This document shows positions 37,404-47,070 of a stretch of DNA of 64,000 nucleotides, piece by piece (position 1 is the stretch's first letter; each line of letters opens with the position of its first letter). Below the pieces are notes generated by a model. That model did not search any database, was not told where the DNA came from, and was given only the letters and a program-made list of their open reading frames with translations. Both the position numbers and the translations under genes were made by a program. The stretch is from Runella sp. CRIBMP (GTDB taxonomy: Bacteria > Bacteroidota > Bacteroidia > Cytophagales > Spirosomataceae): positions 124,001 to 188,000 of the forward strand of contig NZ_JAAAKZ010000011.1 of assembly GCF_009905605.1 (NCBI RefSeq), written 5' to 3'.

Positions 37404-37450
37404 GTTTGGACTATGCAATAGCAACAATAGTGAAGTCGCATAGTCCAAAC
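37404..37450. terminator. Strong bidirectional terminator
   Basis: GTTTGGACTATGC pairs perfectly with GCATAGTCCAAAC (13 bp), followed by ATTTTT on the plus strand. It lies between the converging ADH and Toprim genes and marks the PUL/plasmid-backbone boundary. Confidence 0.85.
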
Positions 37451-37457
37451 ATTTTTC

Positions 37458-39758
37458 TCAAAAATCAATCCTGTTCTTTCTATCTATAAACCCCTGTGAT
37501 TCAGTATTTTTTATTTTTTGAACTTCTTGATAAGGCCTAATTATGGGAGGTTCGCCTAGTATAAGATTATGGGAAGGTGGTAACGCCTGACCGTTACGCT
37601 CTCTCAACACATCGTTAAAATCTTTTTGCTGAAGCGTGGGGCGAACAATTTTAAAAAGTTTTTGCCCTTGCCGTTTTTCAATTTCATCACTAATACGATT
37701 CAGTACTTTTGTTAATAGCTTAGAATCATTCGGAAAATGAATAACGGTACGGGTAATCATTAATTTCATGCTTTCGTCGATCATCGTTTCCCTCTGAAAC
37801 TCATTGATTTTTTTTTCTTTATCGTTCAAATCAGTGCTATATCTATTCACAAACAAGTTCATATCTTCCACTAAATCCTTTATAAAGCCCTCGTTTAATT
37901 CCTTCGCTTTTCTCGCCCCTAAAGCTAATGGATAACGGAGTTCCAAGTTCAACCGATTCGTTCCCACTGATTCGTAATTTTCGGTATTTCCTTCCGTTTT
38001 TCTTATTTGCTGGTTGGAAGGCGAAGAATAAGTAAGGTAAGGTTTGATCTTCATTTCGGGGTTCTCTGACGGGTGGGCCAAGCCCAGATAATTTACCGCA
38101 AACCGTAGCCCAGCATTGTCGCCATCCTGAGCAATCACCAATTGTGCTTGCGGATTTCGATTCAAGATTTCCTGCAAAAAAGTTAACTGTTTTCCGCCAG
38201 GCTGCCCGCCTGTTGCCACATAAAAACGTCGTTCATTGGCTTGTTCAGGATTCAATTGTTTTAACGAAATCGCATCAATGGCTGATTCCAAAATTATAAT
38301 CCGCTGTACAGGAATTTCATAAAACCCTGTTTTTGCCTTTTCAATGGGTAAAATAGCACGCTTTTCTTCACCTGAGTCTTGATACATAAACACTGCACTT
38401 TTACCATCCTGGCGATAAATCGTACCAATTGTGCATTGTGGAATTTCCTGTCCATTTTCACCTGTAATCGCTTCCTTGGCCTCAAAAAACCGATTAGAAT
38501 GCCAAAGTGCCTCTCCTCTTTCCCCTTCGGGAAAGGCTTTGTAGGCCGTACTCCTAATATCCATTGACGCAATATTTCCGTCACGGGCATACATAGGAAA
38601 CGCCGTGTTCACGTACCGAATCACACCTGTATCAAAGGACACGTTTTTGATCCGTCCCTCAAACTCTTTTGAAAAAAGCACCTCTTTTGAAATACTTCGC
38701 CCTTCCAAAAAGTCTGTATCCGTCAGCGGGACAATCTGATATTTGCTGTACAAATCCTGCTCACGGAGGAGCGTATCTTTCAGAAAATAATTGGCAGGGA
38801 CTTCAATCATCGGCTCAACCATACGCTTCTTTTCAGCGAAGCCATCCTGCATCATAATCGAGTCAATCGTCTGAAAAATATGGCGATAATTACCATGCTC
38901 CATACATTCCATAAACTTAAAAATATCGCCTTTGAATTGCGGGTCATTCAAGTCCACAAAGAACTTCATTCCATAATCCTTAACAGCTGCTACTGCTAGG
39001 CGATGCTTATCACCCTTGATTCCAGTTTCGTACAACCGCCAGGCATCATTGGGCCGCGATTTTTTCTTATCCAACTGATAACCGTAGTGTTGCAGAACTA
39101 TTTCCAAATCTAAGTCCTGTTTTATTTGTTTCATATCTCGGGTCAAACGTCCGCCTTTTCGTTGGGTTTGGAGTGATATGGCTATTTTATCCCGTTCGGT
39201 AATTTCGCTGCCATCAGGTTTCTTCAGATTCAAGTCATTTTTAGCGGCAAATCGCTCAATGGTTTCCAGATTCCATGCCTTATGTACCGACTTTGATTCT
39301 CGAATATTATGATATAAATCACTCATATTTAACTGCTTATACCCAACAGAACCATCTAACTTACCCGTTTGGCTCGGCAAATAGGCTCGGCTTTTTTCGC
39401 CCCTTTGATATAAATCATTAAACTCAGCAGGATGAAAACCACTGATGGCAGGGTAGACAGCGACCCGAACCTCTCCACTGCCCAATGTCAACGTTCTTTT
39501 TGCTTCAGGATTGGTAACAATACTTTGGGGTAATTGTGTAATACTTCTGGCTCCATACATATTTTTGATTGCCTTATTACACTTTTCAACATTATCGGGT
39601 GTAGGCTCAATCCAGAGTTGAACATTTCCAATAGTGCGGGTATTATCTATGCCATTTAAAGCAAAATCACCAAAAGCAATGTAACGAACCGCTTCTTTGT
39701 TTAGGTGACGGAGAATGGCTAATTGCTCTCTTGAAGCTCGGTTTTTGACATCTTGCAT
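37458..39758 (-). CDS. Plasmid-type Toprim primase-like protein
   Basis: 766 residues. A primase-like central part (DLEIVLQHYGYQ... then DIFKFMECMEHGNY) resembles DUF3991/CHC2-type modules. A Toprim domain follows with E491 (ILESAIDA) and D545-x-D547 (AQDGDNAG). A coiled C-terminus ends with a primase-fold-like helical tail. Such proteins are typical of Bacteroidota plasmids and conjugative elements, where they may prime the lagging or transferred strand. It converges with the PUL at a terminator and is preceded by a small gene 16 bp away. Confidence 0.75.
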   Translation of the reverse strand: MQDVKNRASREQLAILRHLNKEAVRYIAFGDFALNGIDNTRTIGNVQLWIEPTPDNVEKCNKAIKNMYGARSITQLPQSIVTNPEAKRTLTLGSGEVRVAVYPAISGFHPAEFNDLYQRGEKSRAYLPSQTGKLDGSVGYKQLNMSDLYHNIRESKSVHKAWNLETIERFAAKNDLNLKKPDGSEITERDKIAISLQTQRKGGRLTRDMKQIKQDLDLEIVLQHYGYQLDKKKSRPNDAWRLYETGIKGDKHRLAVAAVKDYGMKFFVDLNDPQFKGDIFKFMECMEHGNYRHIFQTIDSIMMQDGFAEKKRMVEPMIEVPANYFLKDTLLREQDLYSKYQIVPLTDTDFLEGRSISKEVLFSKEFEGRIKNVSFDTGVIRYVNTAFPMYARDGNIASMDIRSTAYKAFPEGERGEALWHSNRFFEAKEAITGENGQEIPQCTIGTIYRQDGKSAVFMYQDSGEEKRAILPIEKAKTGFYEIPVQRIIILESAIDAISLKQLNPEQANERRFYVATGGQPGGKQLTFLQEILNRNPQAQLVIAQDGDNAGLRFAVNYLGLAHPSENPEMKIKPYLTYSSPSNQQIRKTEGNTENYESVGTNRLNLELRYPLALGARKAKELNEGFIKDLVEDMNLFVNRYSTDLNDKEKKINEFQRETMIDESMKLMITRTVIHFPNDSKLLTKVLNRISDEIEKRQGQKLFKIVRPTLQQKDFNDVLRERNGQALPPSHNLILGEPPIIRPYQEVQKIKNTESQGFIDRKNRIDF

Positions 39759-39774
39759 AGCAGTCGCTTAGAGG

Positions 39775-40104
39775 TTAATCCGGAATCTCAAACCCACCTT
39801 CGGGTTCATTAATATCAAATAGTGAATTTAAAAGATCCTTGGTATCGAAAAGCGTATCTAAATGGGCTGTGTACAGCAGATTTTGTTCGTCATTGGTCAG
39901 TGATTCCCATAATTCAGCGTCGTTGACGGAAGCGTTTATCACATATCTACCCGGGTCAAGCGGCTCTTCACCATCAGCAATGTAAAGCGGCTGAATTGCT
40001 AAATTAATTCGTTCTGCCCCGTACCTATTCGTTAATTCGTCTAGTGATAACATCTTCAATAGTTCTGGATTGTCAGTTGAAAAATGACTCAACTTATTTT
40101 TCAA
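39775..40104 (-). CDS. Small acidic plasmid protein, unknown function
   Basis: 109 residues if TTG at 40104 is the start (a TAA lies directly before it), or 92 from ATG 40053. Acidic, with a proline- and acid-rich C-terminus (INEPEGGFEIPD). No known domain recognised. It is 16 bp from the Toprim primase gene and may encode its partner. Confidence 0.5.
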   Translation of the reverse strand: MKNKLSHFSTDNPELLKMLSLDELTNRYGAERINLAIQPLYIADGEEPLDPGRYVINASVNDAELWESLTNDEQNLLYTAHLDTLFDTKDLLNSLFDINEPEGGFEIPD

Positions 40105-40157
40105 TTACAAAGTAAGTTAAGTCGCTTTAATAAAATATCTTATTTATTTCTGCTCAT

Positions 40158-40564
40158 ATGATTAAATATATATTGAAAATATTATTATTGTTTTTCCCAT
40201 TACTTACTTGTACCCAAATTGCGGCAGATACCGTACTTCATTAGGAAAGAGGGGTAATAAACGAATTGAGCGATTAAATCTCAAAGAATTCATTTATTTC
40301 ATCATCTTTTTGAACATGGTGTTAAAAGACGGACTATTAAGTTATAATTATGATACAGAAGGTTACATTGCCTATACTTTTTATGCTTTCGATGATTTTC
40401 TGGTATTTAAATCCCGTATTGGTATTACCGAAAAACGCGTTCTCCAAAATTTGTTCCTTTTTCAGAAAGACTACGGTAAAGTTCGGACTTTGACGCAAAA
40501 CTCCTGGTTAAGCGATGCTGCCAAATCCACGTACTTAACTGCTTATGAATCTCGGTTGAAGTGA
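40158..40564 (+). pseudogene. Putative exported protein, frameshifted after its signal peptide
   Basis: From ATG 40158 a perfect signal peptide is read (MIKYILKILLLFFPLL, then TCTQIAADTV), ending at a TAG after 28 codons. An overlapping +1-type frame continues open from about 40208 to the TGA at 40562 as a 118-codon protein with a plausible helical sequence (FYAFDDFLVF, LFLFQKDYGKV). The 118-codon frame has only a TTG start. Joined by one shift near 40208-40245 they would make one secreted protein of about 130 residues; read separately, neither looks complete. Confidence 0.4.
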
Positions 40565-40598
40565 TTAAATATGCATTCAGAATGCCTGGGTACGAAAA

Positions 40599-41123
40599 TC
40601 AGAAAAATAGGTTCTTCAATTCTTCACCCGTATATTTATCACTATGCAGCAGTTGATAGTAGGAGTATGCCTTATTGATGAGGGTATCGGTGTATTGTAA
40701 TGAAATAAAATTCACTCCGTTCTCATACAAAAATGACTGATACTGCAACAGATTTTTGGCATTCCCCCGGCCGGAGTACATATTTTTGAAGTTATGATAC
40801 TCAATATTTACAATCTCCGCCAACTGTTTAAGGTTCATTTTTCTGATATTTTCGAGGGTGGCCGTATCAGCCCGCTCAAAAATAGCATCGGTCATGCGCC
40901 GGTTTTTATAGACAAAAAACGAATAGGTAAATACCAATTTCCAGTAGTATTCACTTGCCTCGGGATGATTTTTGATAATTGTCAGTTTGGCTTGCAATTC
41001 CGACTGCTCCTCGGGTTTTTCAGAAGATATCTGTAAGGTCTTCAATACATCTTCTCCTACTAAAATAGGGTTATAGCTGCCTTTTTCATCAGCAGCTAAC
41101 TTAGGTCTTCCTCGTGGATTCAT
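40599..41123 (-). CDS. Plasmid protein of unknown function with N-terminal AT-hook-like motif
   Basis: 174 residues starting MNPRGRPKLAADEKG, where RGRPK is like an AT-hook. The rest is helical, with YWKLVFTYSFFVYKN and NLKQLAEIVNIEYHNFKNMY. No family recognised. Possibly DNA-binding, given the plasmid context and the RGRP motif. Confidence 0.6.
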   Translation of the reverse strand: MNPRGRPKLAADEKGSYNPILVGEDVLKTLQISSEKPEEQSELQAKLTIIKNHPEASEYYWKLVFTYSFFVYKNRRMTDAIFERADTATLENIRKMNLKQLAEIVNIEYHNFKNMYSGRGNAKNLLQYQSFLYENGVNFISLQYTDTLINKAYSYYQLLHSDKYTGEELKNLFF

Positions 41124-41197
41124 TTGTTATAAATTTTCAAAGTGGAAGATTATTTAAAGGTTTCGGACCGCCAAAACGGCGGTGATGCCATATTCCG

Positions 41198-41350
41198 TTA
41201 TTTCGCTCCGCATGCTTTGGCATTAATATAAGGACAGACATAAATTTTCACTTCGGGATATTGCTCCATTATCTTGAACGTCTCATCATAACGACGATTT
41301 GTAAATTCAATCGGAAACGTACAAATTTGACTCAAACGCTTAAAATCCAT
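41198..41350 (-). CDS. Short open frame, 50 codons, unknown
   Basis: MDFKRLSQICTFPIEFTNRR... to ...YINAKACGAK, from ATG at 41350 to TAA at 41198. Balanced protein-like composition and two cysteines. It may be the tail of an older gene, since the frame continues openly upstream for a few codons. No ribosome-binding or domain evidence. Confidence 0.3.
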   Translation of the reverse strand: MDFKRLSQICTFPIEFTNRRYDETFKIMEQYPEVKIYVCPYINAKACGAK

Positions 41351-41471
41351 TAATAGTTTAGGACTTTGCTCACCTTTGTTTTTTTGTTTTTCCCGCTCGA
41401 CCTATTAACGATACTTCATACAGACCGTTCGCATGTACCAAATCACCGAAGTCAGAAAGTTAATGGCCGAC

Positions 41472-41873
41472 TCATGAAAAAACTCGCCTTGCTTCTGCCA
41501 GAATGGGCGAAAAGGCTGCTTTCAGATAGAGCAGAAATATTGAACCCATGAATAAAACTTTCCCCACGGCTGCATCAGCCATAATTTTTTGCAGTTTTAC
41601 ATTGGTGTCGATTTTTCCTTTCGAGCCAAGTGGGTACATAAAAATCAGGAAGTATGCCAGAATTTTGGAAATGAGAGGGATGTCATACAAACCGAATTGC
41701 CTTTGAAGTTTGTTCAAAAAAGTATAAATAAAGCTTCGGATGGGTAATTCTCGGGCAATAATCTCGTGGCAAAACCAAAAAAAGTGAAACACCAACAACG
41801 GAATTCCAATAATCAGCAGTAGCTCTACCCCCTGAGCAAATCCTTCCTTTTCTTTGCAAGTCAACCCCGACAT
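41472..41873 (-). pseudogene. mobC: N-terminal fragment of a MobC/VirD4-type coupling protein
   Basis: 133 residues with two membrane segments (about 18-34 and 106-122). ISKILAYFLIFMYPLGSKGKIDTNVKLQKI is typical (shown in two parts: ISKILAYFLIF and YPLGSKGKIDTNVK) of the N-terminal region of Bacteroidota MobC-type coupling proteins. Full proteins exceed 600 residues with an ATPase domain; here the frame stops at 41472 and no ATPase follows. Conjugative transfer via this protein is not possible. Confidence 0.6.
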
Positions 41874-42107
41874 TTAAAACATTCGTTTAATTTGGGGCTT
41901 AAAATAATAAAAATATTTAATTATATAAAGTTAAAATAACTTTATGAATTATTATAACATTCAATACTGGTAGTAGATTTAAATCTAGGACTGCTTGCAC
42001 TCATCGAGAAAGATAACGTACATAGAAGGCAAGTGCTTCGTAATCTAAGATCCCAATCTCGGGTAATCAATTTCCGAATCGTATTTCCCCTACTCCAACT
42101 TCATTGT
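41874..42107. other. AT-rich spacer with a hairpin
   Basis: Inverted repeat ATAAAGTTA (41925-41933) and TAACTTTAT (41937-41945) with a three-base loop. No gene visible. It lies between the coupling-protein fragment and the partition genes. Confidence 0.5.
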
Positions 42108-42377
42108 CTACCCGTTCTTAAAATACTCAATCAAAATCTGCGCTACCATATCTTTGATATTTATATCTTGTTCCACCGCTTTCAGTTTGATTTTTTTCAT
42201 CAATGAAGCGGGGATTTTTACGTTAAACTGCGTTATTTCTTCTTCCGGCTCTTCCACGATTTTCTTCTGGACCTGCTGAACGGGTTCAACTTTCTGCATG
42301 GGCAATGCAGCCGGCTCTTCCGCCAGTTTTGTACTTAATTTGCCCAAACGGTTTTTGAATTCGTTACTTACTGCCAT
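42108..42377 (-). CDS. Ribbon-helix-helix partition-type protein
   Basis: 89 residues. A low-complexity acidic linker (PVQQVQKKIVEEPEEEI) precedes a C-terminal RHH (QFNVKIPASLMKKIKLKAVEQ...IKDMVAQILIEYF). This layout is typical of the small DNA-binding partner of a ParA ATPase in plasmid segregation. It starts 13 bp after the ParA stop on the same strand. Confidence 0.75.
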   Translation of the reverse strand: MAVSNEFKNRLGKLSTKLAEEPAALPMQKVEPVQQVQKKIVEEPEEEITQFNVKIPASLMKKIKLKAVEQDINIKDMVAQILIEYFKNG

Positions 42378-42390
42378 TTCATTCTATCAG

Positions 42391-42987
42391 TTAAAGTTGT
42401 CCAACTATTTCTTCTGCCAACGACATCATTTCCTCCCGGGCCTTTTCGTCTTCAATATTTCCTACACCATTTGCCACAACAGATCGAATGTAACTCACCC
42501 GTTCCATAATTTTTGTTTTAAAGGTCGGGATAGGATAGCCATCCAAAATTTGTTTAATATCGGAATTTACACTTGTTCGGTGCTTTACCATATTTAACAC
42601 AATTCCTGCTTTCATCGCTGGGTTTTGTTTTTGAGCTTCGGCTATGAGAGCAATTGTTGCTTTAATAGCCATGACATCCAAATAACTCACCTTGGTAGGT
42701 ACCAATACAAAGTCTGAAATCTCAAACAGTGTTGAAAGTTGGTCTGTTAAGTAAGGTGGGGTGTCAATAATCAGGATGTCTAACTCAGGTACATCACCTG
42801 TAGTAAGGACTTCCTGTGGCACAAGTGTGATACCTTCAAGCAAATCTCCCAAACCAACGACACTGCCCTGTAAATCAGTATCAAGAATACCGACTTTGAG
42901 CGTATCTTTAAATAAAAAGGAAAGATTCAGTGCTATGGTGGTTTTACCTACTCCCCCCTTCTGATGTGCCACGGTTATTACTTTCAT
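42391..42987 (-). CDS. parA: ParA-family partition ATPase
   Basis: 198 residues, short type Ib form. Deviant Walker A KGGVGKTT (residues 10-17), switch DTDLQGS and IIDTPP (Walker B). No N-terminal DNA-binding domain, so the RHH partner is probably the centromere binder. A centromere may be the TATCTAAATA-rich DNA just upstream (43038-43100) or the motif copies at 45.3-47.4 kb. Confidence 0.9.
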   Translation of the reverse strand: MKVITVAHQKGGVGKTTIALNLSFLFKDTLKVGILDTDLQGSVVGLGDLLEGITLVPQEVLTTGDVPELDILIIDTPPYLTDQLSTLFEISDFVLVPTKVSYLDVMAIKATIALIAEAQKQNPAMKAGIVLNMVKHRTSVNSDIKQILDGYPIPTFKTKIMERVSYIRSVVANGVGNIEDEKAREEMMSLAEEIVGQL

Positions 42988-43037
42988 CGTTTTTTTTATG
43001 ATATTTTTTTCCGGCGCAAATCAACCTATAAATACCA

Positions 43038-43100
43038 AAATATCAAAATAAAATCGTATCTGAATATAAATATATTAAAATATCTAAATAGGTATTTTAT
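43038..43100. promoter_or_regulatory. AT-rich site with a TATCTAAATA motif upstream of parA
   Basis: TATCTAAATA at 43081-43090 lies within repeated ATATC, AAATATC and TAAATAGGTATTTT phrases. Exact copies or reverse complements recur at 45302-45311, 46050-46059 and 47351-47360. It may be a parS-like or operator site for the ParA/RHH pair. Confidence 0.4.
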
Positions 43101-43254
43101 AAATACATGAGAGGGTGAATTCATTGATTTAGACATGAATAAACATACATTAAACTATCAAATAAATAAATTTATTTATTTTAACATTAAAACTAATAAA
43201 TATTATGATTTATTTTACAATAAAATTATTCACCAAACAAAATAAAAAGTACGT

Positions 43255-43589
43255 ATGAAAATTAGATTCATTTCCAACAGAGTCCTGTTTTGACCTTTGT
43301 GGCTTTAAACACAGCCAAAGCACATAATGCAAGGATCCAACAGGATGCACAGATCATTGAACAAAAAGCCACTGCCCTGCTGGCGTATTTTACTCCCTTA
43401 ACCACAATTATTTTCGTAATAGCGGCCATTCTAGGATTAATGGGTGGGGGTAAGATTTACAGTAAATGGCAAAATGGCGATTAGGATACCCAAAAAGCTG
43501 TTGTGGGATGGATGGGTGACATCTTATTTATTTTAGCCATTGATGCGACTTTGTAGGCCGTGTTTTTTAAGCAGATGAAACGACTCTAA
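43255..43589 (+). pseudogene. traE: TraE (DUF4134) conjugation protein, decayed
   Basis: Starts ATG AAA ATT AGA (MKIRFISNRVLF), then a one-base shift near 43287 leads to TFVALNTAKA. The main frame reads ALLAYFTPLTTIIFVIAAILG, GGGKIYSKWQNGD, then an in-frame TAG at 43482, DTQKAVVGWMGDILFILAI, a TAG at 43554, AVFFKQMKRL and TAA at 43587. The order and the KWxxGD...DTQK signature are those of TraE, the small inner-membrane protein of Bacteroidota type IV transfer systems. Both in-frame stops stand where Q is common in the family. Confidence 0.75.
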
Positions 43590-44260
43590 AATAGAGTTTC
43601 TTCATTTTTGCTGACTGCAATGATGAATGGGTATACATTTTGACAACCGGTAAATTTGACAAAGAAAAGCGGATTTTGAGGGTTGGAATCGGTTAACATT
43701 TTACCGAACCCTAGCACGACACTCTTTCAATGTTTGTTACCTTTACATGTATATTATGAGGTTTCAAGTAACTGATTGGCAGACTTCGTATCTATACCCG
43801 TTGGCAACTAGGTAAAATCAAACGCATAACCGTTGAAATATGGCGATGAGCAGCGGCAATTCTTGCCGTTATGGCCATTAACCTAGCCCTCAAAAAAGCC
43901 TTCGGCGGTCAATTACCTGCTCAATATTTCAAATTACAAAAAAGGAAATTAAAGCAGTGAGCAAGGGCCTGCTTAAAAATGAGGCTTAAGAAACCACTAC
44001 CATGATTTTGACAGAAACAGTAAATAGAACGGTTAAAGGTTTCTACGGAGCTGACCTTAAAAAAACCAACTCCAAACCGGGCCGAAAGAACAACACCCTA
44101 TTGAAGCCTTCATTCATGGTTACGGTGACAAAGTGGTTGTAGAAATAGGATGTACCCTAAAAATTCGATTGACTGAAATAGTACATTTACTCTTCAACAA
44201 CTAACGAGTCACATTACCTGCTCATACACTTTTAGCCAAAAGCATTTCATTTGACTTTTT
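43590..44260. other. Decayed transfer-region DNA
   Basis: Frames are broken by many stops. Protein-like pieces include AINLALKKAFGGQLPAQYFK and EAFIHGYGDKVVVEIG but no assignable gene. Low-GC, unlike the intact genes on either side. Confidence 0.45.
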
Positions 44261-44635
44261 CTAAACTCGACTGAATGTTATGGTTCAGGCTTCGACCCTG
44301 CCAAGATGTGGACGACTGTTTCGTCCCCTATCCTATTCAAAGGTAGACAATACATGTATGGCATTGTACGATTTGCAGAGGAAGTTATTAAGCTATCTAA
44401 TTATCAAAATAGTTAAATATCCATTCCACAATTACTCGAAATGCTAAAACAGGATTAACCAAACAAAAGAAAAAAGAAAGCCAAACCCCTTCTGCTATCT
44501 CAGAAATGGACTTTGACGATGAGATCCTAAAACGCCGGGTATCGGTTTATCAGACAAACGCAAAAATCAAATTTCAGCCTGTTTGTTATAATAACAAAAT
44601 CCAAAAAAGTTTTTCATATTGGACTAAAATTGGAT
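44261..44635 (+). pseudogene. Relic of an unidentified transfer-region gene
   Basis: The frame reads GSGFDPAKMWTTVSS, KGRQYMYGIVRFAEEVIKLS, then TAA at 44414, ISIPQLLEMLKQD, TAA at 44456, PNKRKKKAK, and after a one-base shift at a C run (near 44488) SAISEMDFDDEILKRRVS and further open codons. Each in-frame TAA could be an altered CAA. Function not recognised. A separate 64-codon frame (44630-44824) overlaps the next relic's ATG by four bases. Confidence 0.4.
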
Positions 44636-44820
44636 AAGCATTTCGTTCGGAGTGGTTACAGCTCAAATACTCGTTGGCACTTCGGCACGGTTTTGAGATT
44701 TCGATTCGGAGCGCCGATGCGACAGAAATATGTAGAATTCCTTTATGCCAAGGCTGTTGAAAAAAGCGGATCTGATGATTTTTTGGCAGAAATGGCAGGT
44801 TATTTTCAAGCTAAAACCAA

Positions 44821-45308
44821 ATGATATTACAAATTTCGTTGAGTTTATACCTAGTCGGTTACGTATTAGTAATTGTAATTTGGGCGGCTCTGCTCTTCGG
44901 CTTTTTCAAAGTTTCTAAATGTACTATGTAAAAAAGACCCAATCCCGAAACCTTCACATTCTTTCAACCCAAACAAGGGGGTCCGTTCAAATATACAGAA
45001 GACTTAATCGTTAGCTCACGCTTGGATGACTTGGATACTAAAATAGTTTCCTATCAAAATAGCTTATTAGGTAAGAAACTAAAACCAGCAACTCTTCCGA
45101 TTGAAGAACATTCCAAGTTTGCGAGTAATGATTCTGAGCAACAATTTTCCTTATTTTCCAATAAAGAAATTTAAGCCTCATTAACCCAAGCTCAACAAAA
45201 CTTAGAAAAATTTTTGCCAACCGTAAAGAACGAAAAGCAGAGTTATTTGAATTTGAGCTTTTATTGGAGGCTATGGAAGATAAAATAGTTGAATATTTTT
45301 TTATTTAG
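44821..45308 (+). pseudogene. Relic of a single-TM protein
   Basis: ATG at 44821 opens a membrane segment (VLVIVIWAALLFGFF), then TAA at 44929, followed in the same frame by a long open stretch (RPNPETFTFFQPKQGGP, SSRLDDLDTKIVSYQNSLLG), TAA at 45172 and ASLTQAQQNLEKF. A one-base shift in a T run near 45213 leads to FANRKERKAELFEFELLLE. Total about 160 codons with two TAA and one shift. The start overlaps a TGA of the preceding frame (ATGA), a compact-operon sign. No family recognised. Confidence 0.4.
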
Positions 45309-45341
45309 ATATTTTTCTATTTTTCTTTCGGTTATTAACGT

Positions 45342-45660
45342 TTACCCCCAGATTCCCGCTGCATAGAGCCTCGCTTTCATAGGCACAACCAAATCGGCCG
45401 GGGCTTCGATTTGGCTTATTTTTTTAATCGAAATATCCGAGCGTAGAAGCGATACCCGAACGAAACAAGGGCATAATTTTTCTCAGCCGGTGATAGGGGA
45501 TTGACTCGGTAATATAAACCAACAACAATCGGCCCTTTTTCAGCTTCTGAATTACACTCAAGACCTGCAACAAATCGGGATTGCCTACCTTTGACTGCAA
45601 AACTTATAACACGGTATTCGCTCAGTTTTTTCTCTTGCCCGCCAAACCGGACCTACCAAA
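45342..45660 (-). pseudogene. Relic of an unidentified minus-strand gene
   Basis: Minus-strand pieces: PDLLQVLSVIQKLKKGRLLL, VYITESIPYHRLRKI, then after a frameshift CFVRVSLLRSDISIKKIS, QIEAPADLVVPMKARLYAAG and stop at 45342-45344. Composition is clearly coding. No family assigned. Confidence 0.35.
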
Positions 45661-46040
45661 AAAGCCAGAACGGCCACTTCTCAATTCGATGATTTTTTTT
45701 CCTTATCCCTACACTTGCTAATCTTTGAAGGATCGTATTCTCTCTAATCAACTTGGGTGAGTTGAACTATACCCTTATATCTCGATTGTAATAATGATTT
45801 TCAATCAATCCTAATTGAAAGCCTTTAAAAGTGCCTGTTAGATGATGTCTAAAGCCCACAATAGACTCGGCATTTTTTATAGTACAACTTTTAGTTGATT
45901 CTATTTGAGCTAAAATCGGAAATGAAAAGGCCTGAGTAATAGTTGAAATTTTAAATTTAAACTTCTCATTTTAAAATTGATTAATTATGAAACATAGTAC
46001 TGTTCACTGCCCCATTTTGGGTAATTAGCTTACTATAAAG

Positions 46041-46068
46041 ATACCTAAATATTTAGATATTTAGGTAT
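46041..46068. promoter_or_regulatory. 12-bp-arm inverted repeat in the relic region
   Basis: ATACCTAAATAT, four-base loop TTAG, then the exact reverse complement. It contains the shared 10-mer TATTTAGATA, so it is part of the recurring motif set described at 43038-43100. Confidence 0.5.
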
Positions 46069-46142
46069 TTGAACTGATAATCAACCGTTTACCATAGTTT
46101 TCTGAATACCATTCGTTTACATTGGATTTTACCCCTTGATTC

Positions 46143-46697
46143 CTAACTAACGAAGAGCAAAGCAATTAAGCCATGCCTTCGTTCAGGTTTACTTTCCTGA
46201 CGATCTTTTTGAATCGGATTTTGAAACGGTTTGTGCTTCTTAAATGGTATTGGATCAACTATTGCTACTGTTTCGCTTGCAGCTTCCACTTTGAGATGTT
46301 TTGGAAACCAATAAGATAAGAAGGTAGTCAGGGTAATAGCCCAATTAACTTTGTATGCTCTGCCACGTCTCGCACCAACTTCAGAAATGTTAAATCACCT
46401 TCCTCAAATTGAAAAGTAGCGGCAAAGTAGTTGCCATTTTGCGTTTTACAGTTAGTTAGTGTTACCTCATAATCATTCTTTTCAGATATGAGAACAAATT
46501 TCAAGTCTTCAAATTACTTTCTTTGATAAACGATTTTTCTACGGGCTTCTTTGAAGTTAATGGCACGCCTGCGGGCGACCGTTCGAATTGTTGAACATGA
46601 TCGTGCTGAGACACAAATCAGCGTTCAAAAAAAAGAACTCAACGGCAGCGGCCAACCGTCCACTGGGAACTCTCTTTACTGTAGAATAATCAACCAT
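46143..46697 (-). pseudogene. Relic of an unidentified plasmid gene, downstream of the next relic
   Basis: ATG 46697 reads MVDYSTVKRVPSGRLAAAVE, then shifts at a run of eight T to QHDHVQQFERSPAGVPL, shifts again to FEDLKFVLISEKNDYEVTLT and FAATFQFEEGDLTFLKLVRD, and again to AITLTTFLSYWFPKHLKVEA and QKDRQESKPERRHG, ending at TAG 46143-46145. One in-frame TGA (after FER) may replace Trp or Arg. About 180 codons in total; function unknown. Confidence 0.4.
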
Positions 46698-46968
46698 TGA
46701 AAAGCCGCTATGAAAAAGGTTTAAACGTGAATTCAGTGCCTAAGTCTTCTTTTCCTTCGAGATTGAAACGTCCCGTTTTTCCATCAAAGCTTTATATCTT
46801 GGGTCTTCCTTCAATATAAACCATTTTTGGTTTGAGTGTTTCCTCGACTGTGTCTTCATCTACCAACTTTTCAAATAAATCACGGAACAATTCTTAGTTG
46901 GGTTTTTGAGTTAAAGTTAAAACCGCTGAAACTGTGGTAGTTTCGGGAGAAATTGCTGTTACTGACAT
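46690..46968 (-). pseudogene. Relic (or recoded) 92-codon gene with three internal TAA/TAG
   Basis: From ATG 46968 to TGA 46690 the frame is unbroken except for TAA at 46894 (KPN*ELF), TAA at 46792 (PKI*SFDG) and TAG at 46708 (PFS*RLF). Between them it reads FRDLFEKLVDEDTVEETLK and GKTGRFNLEGKEDLG. It overlaps the next relic's ATG by eight bases. No frameshift is needed. No domain recognised. Confidence 0.4.
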
Positions 46969-47070
46969 AGTGATATGATTAAAAATGAAATAATATCTTG
47001 TCTTTGATTAATCATTAAAAATACGATTTTTAATGATTAAGATGAACACATTTTATTGATAATCAATTAG

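Noticed and set aside
41366-41551. Plus-strand 61-codon frame
   Set aside because: Antisense to the coupling-protein fragment, with no family features.
44630-44824. Plus-strand frame starting MDKHFVRSG as a separate gene
   Set aside because: It may be real, but the start lies within the end of the preceding relic and composition is not convincing; mentioned only in the relic entry.
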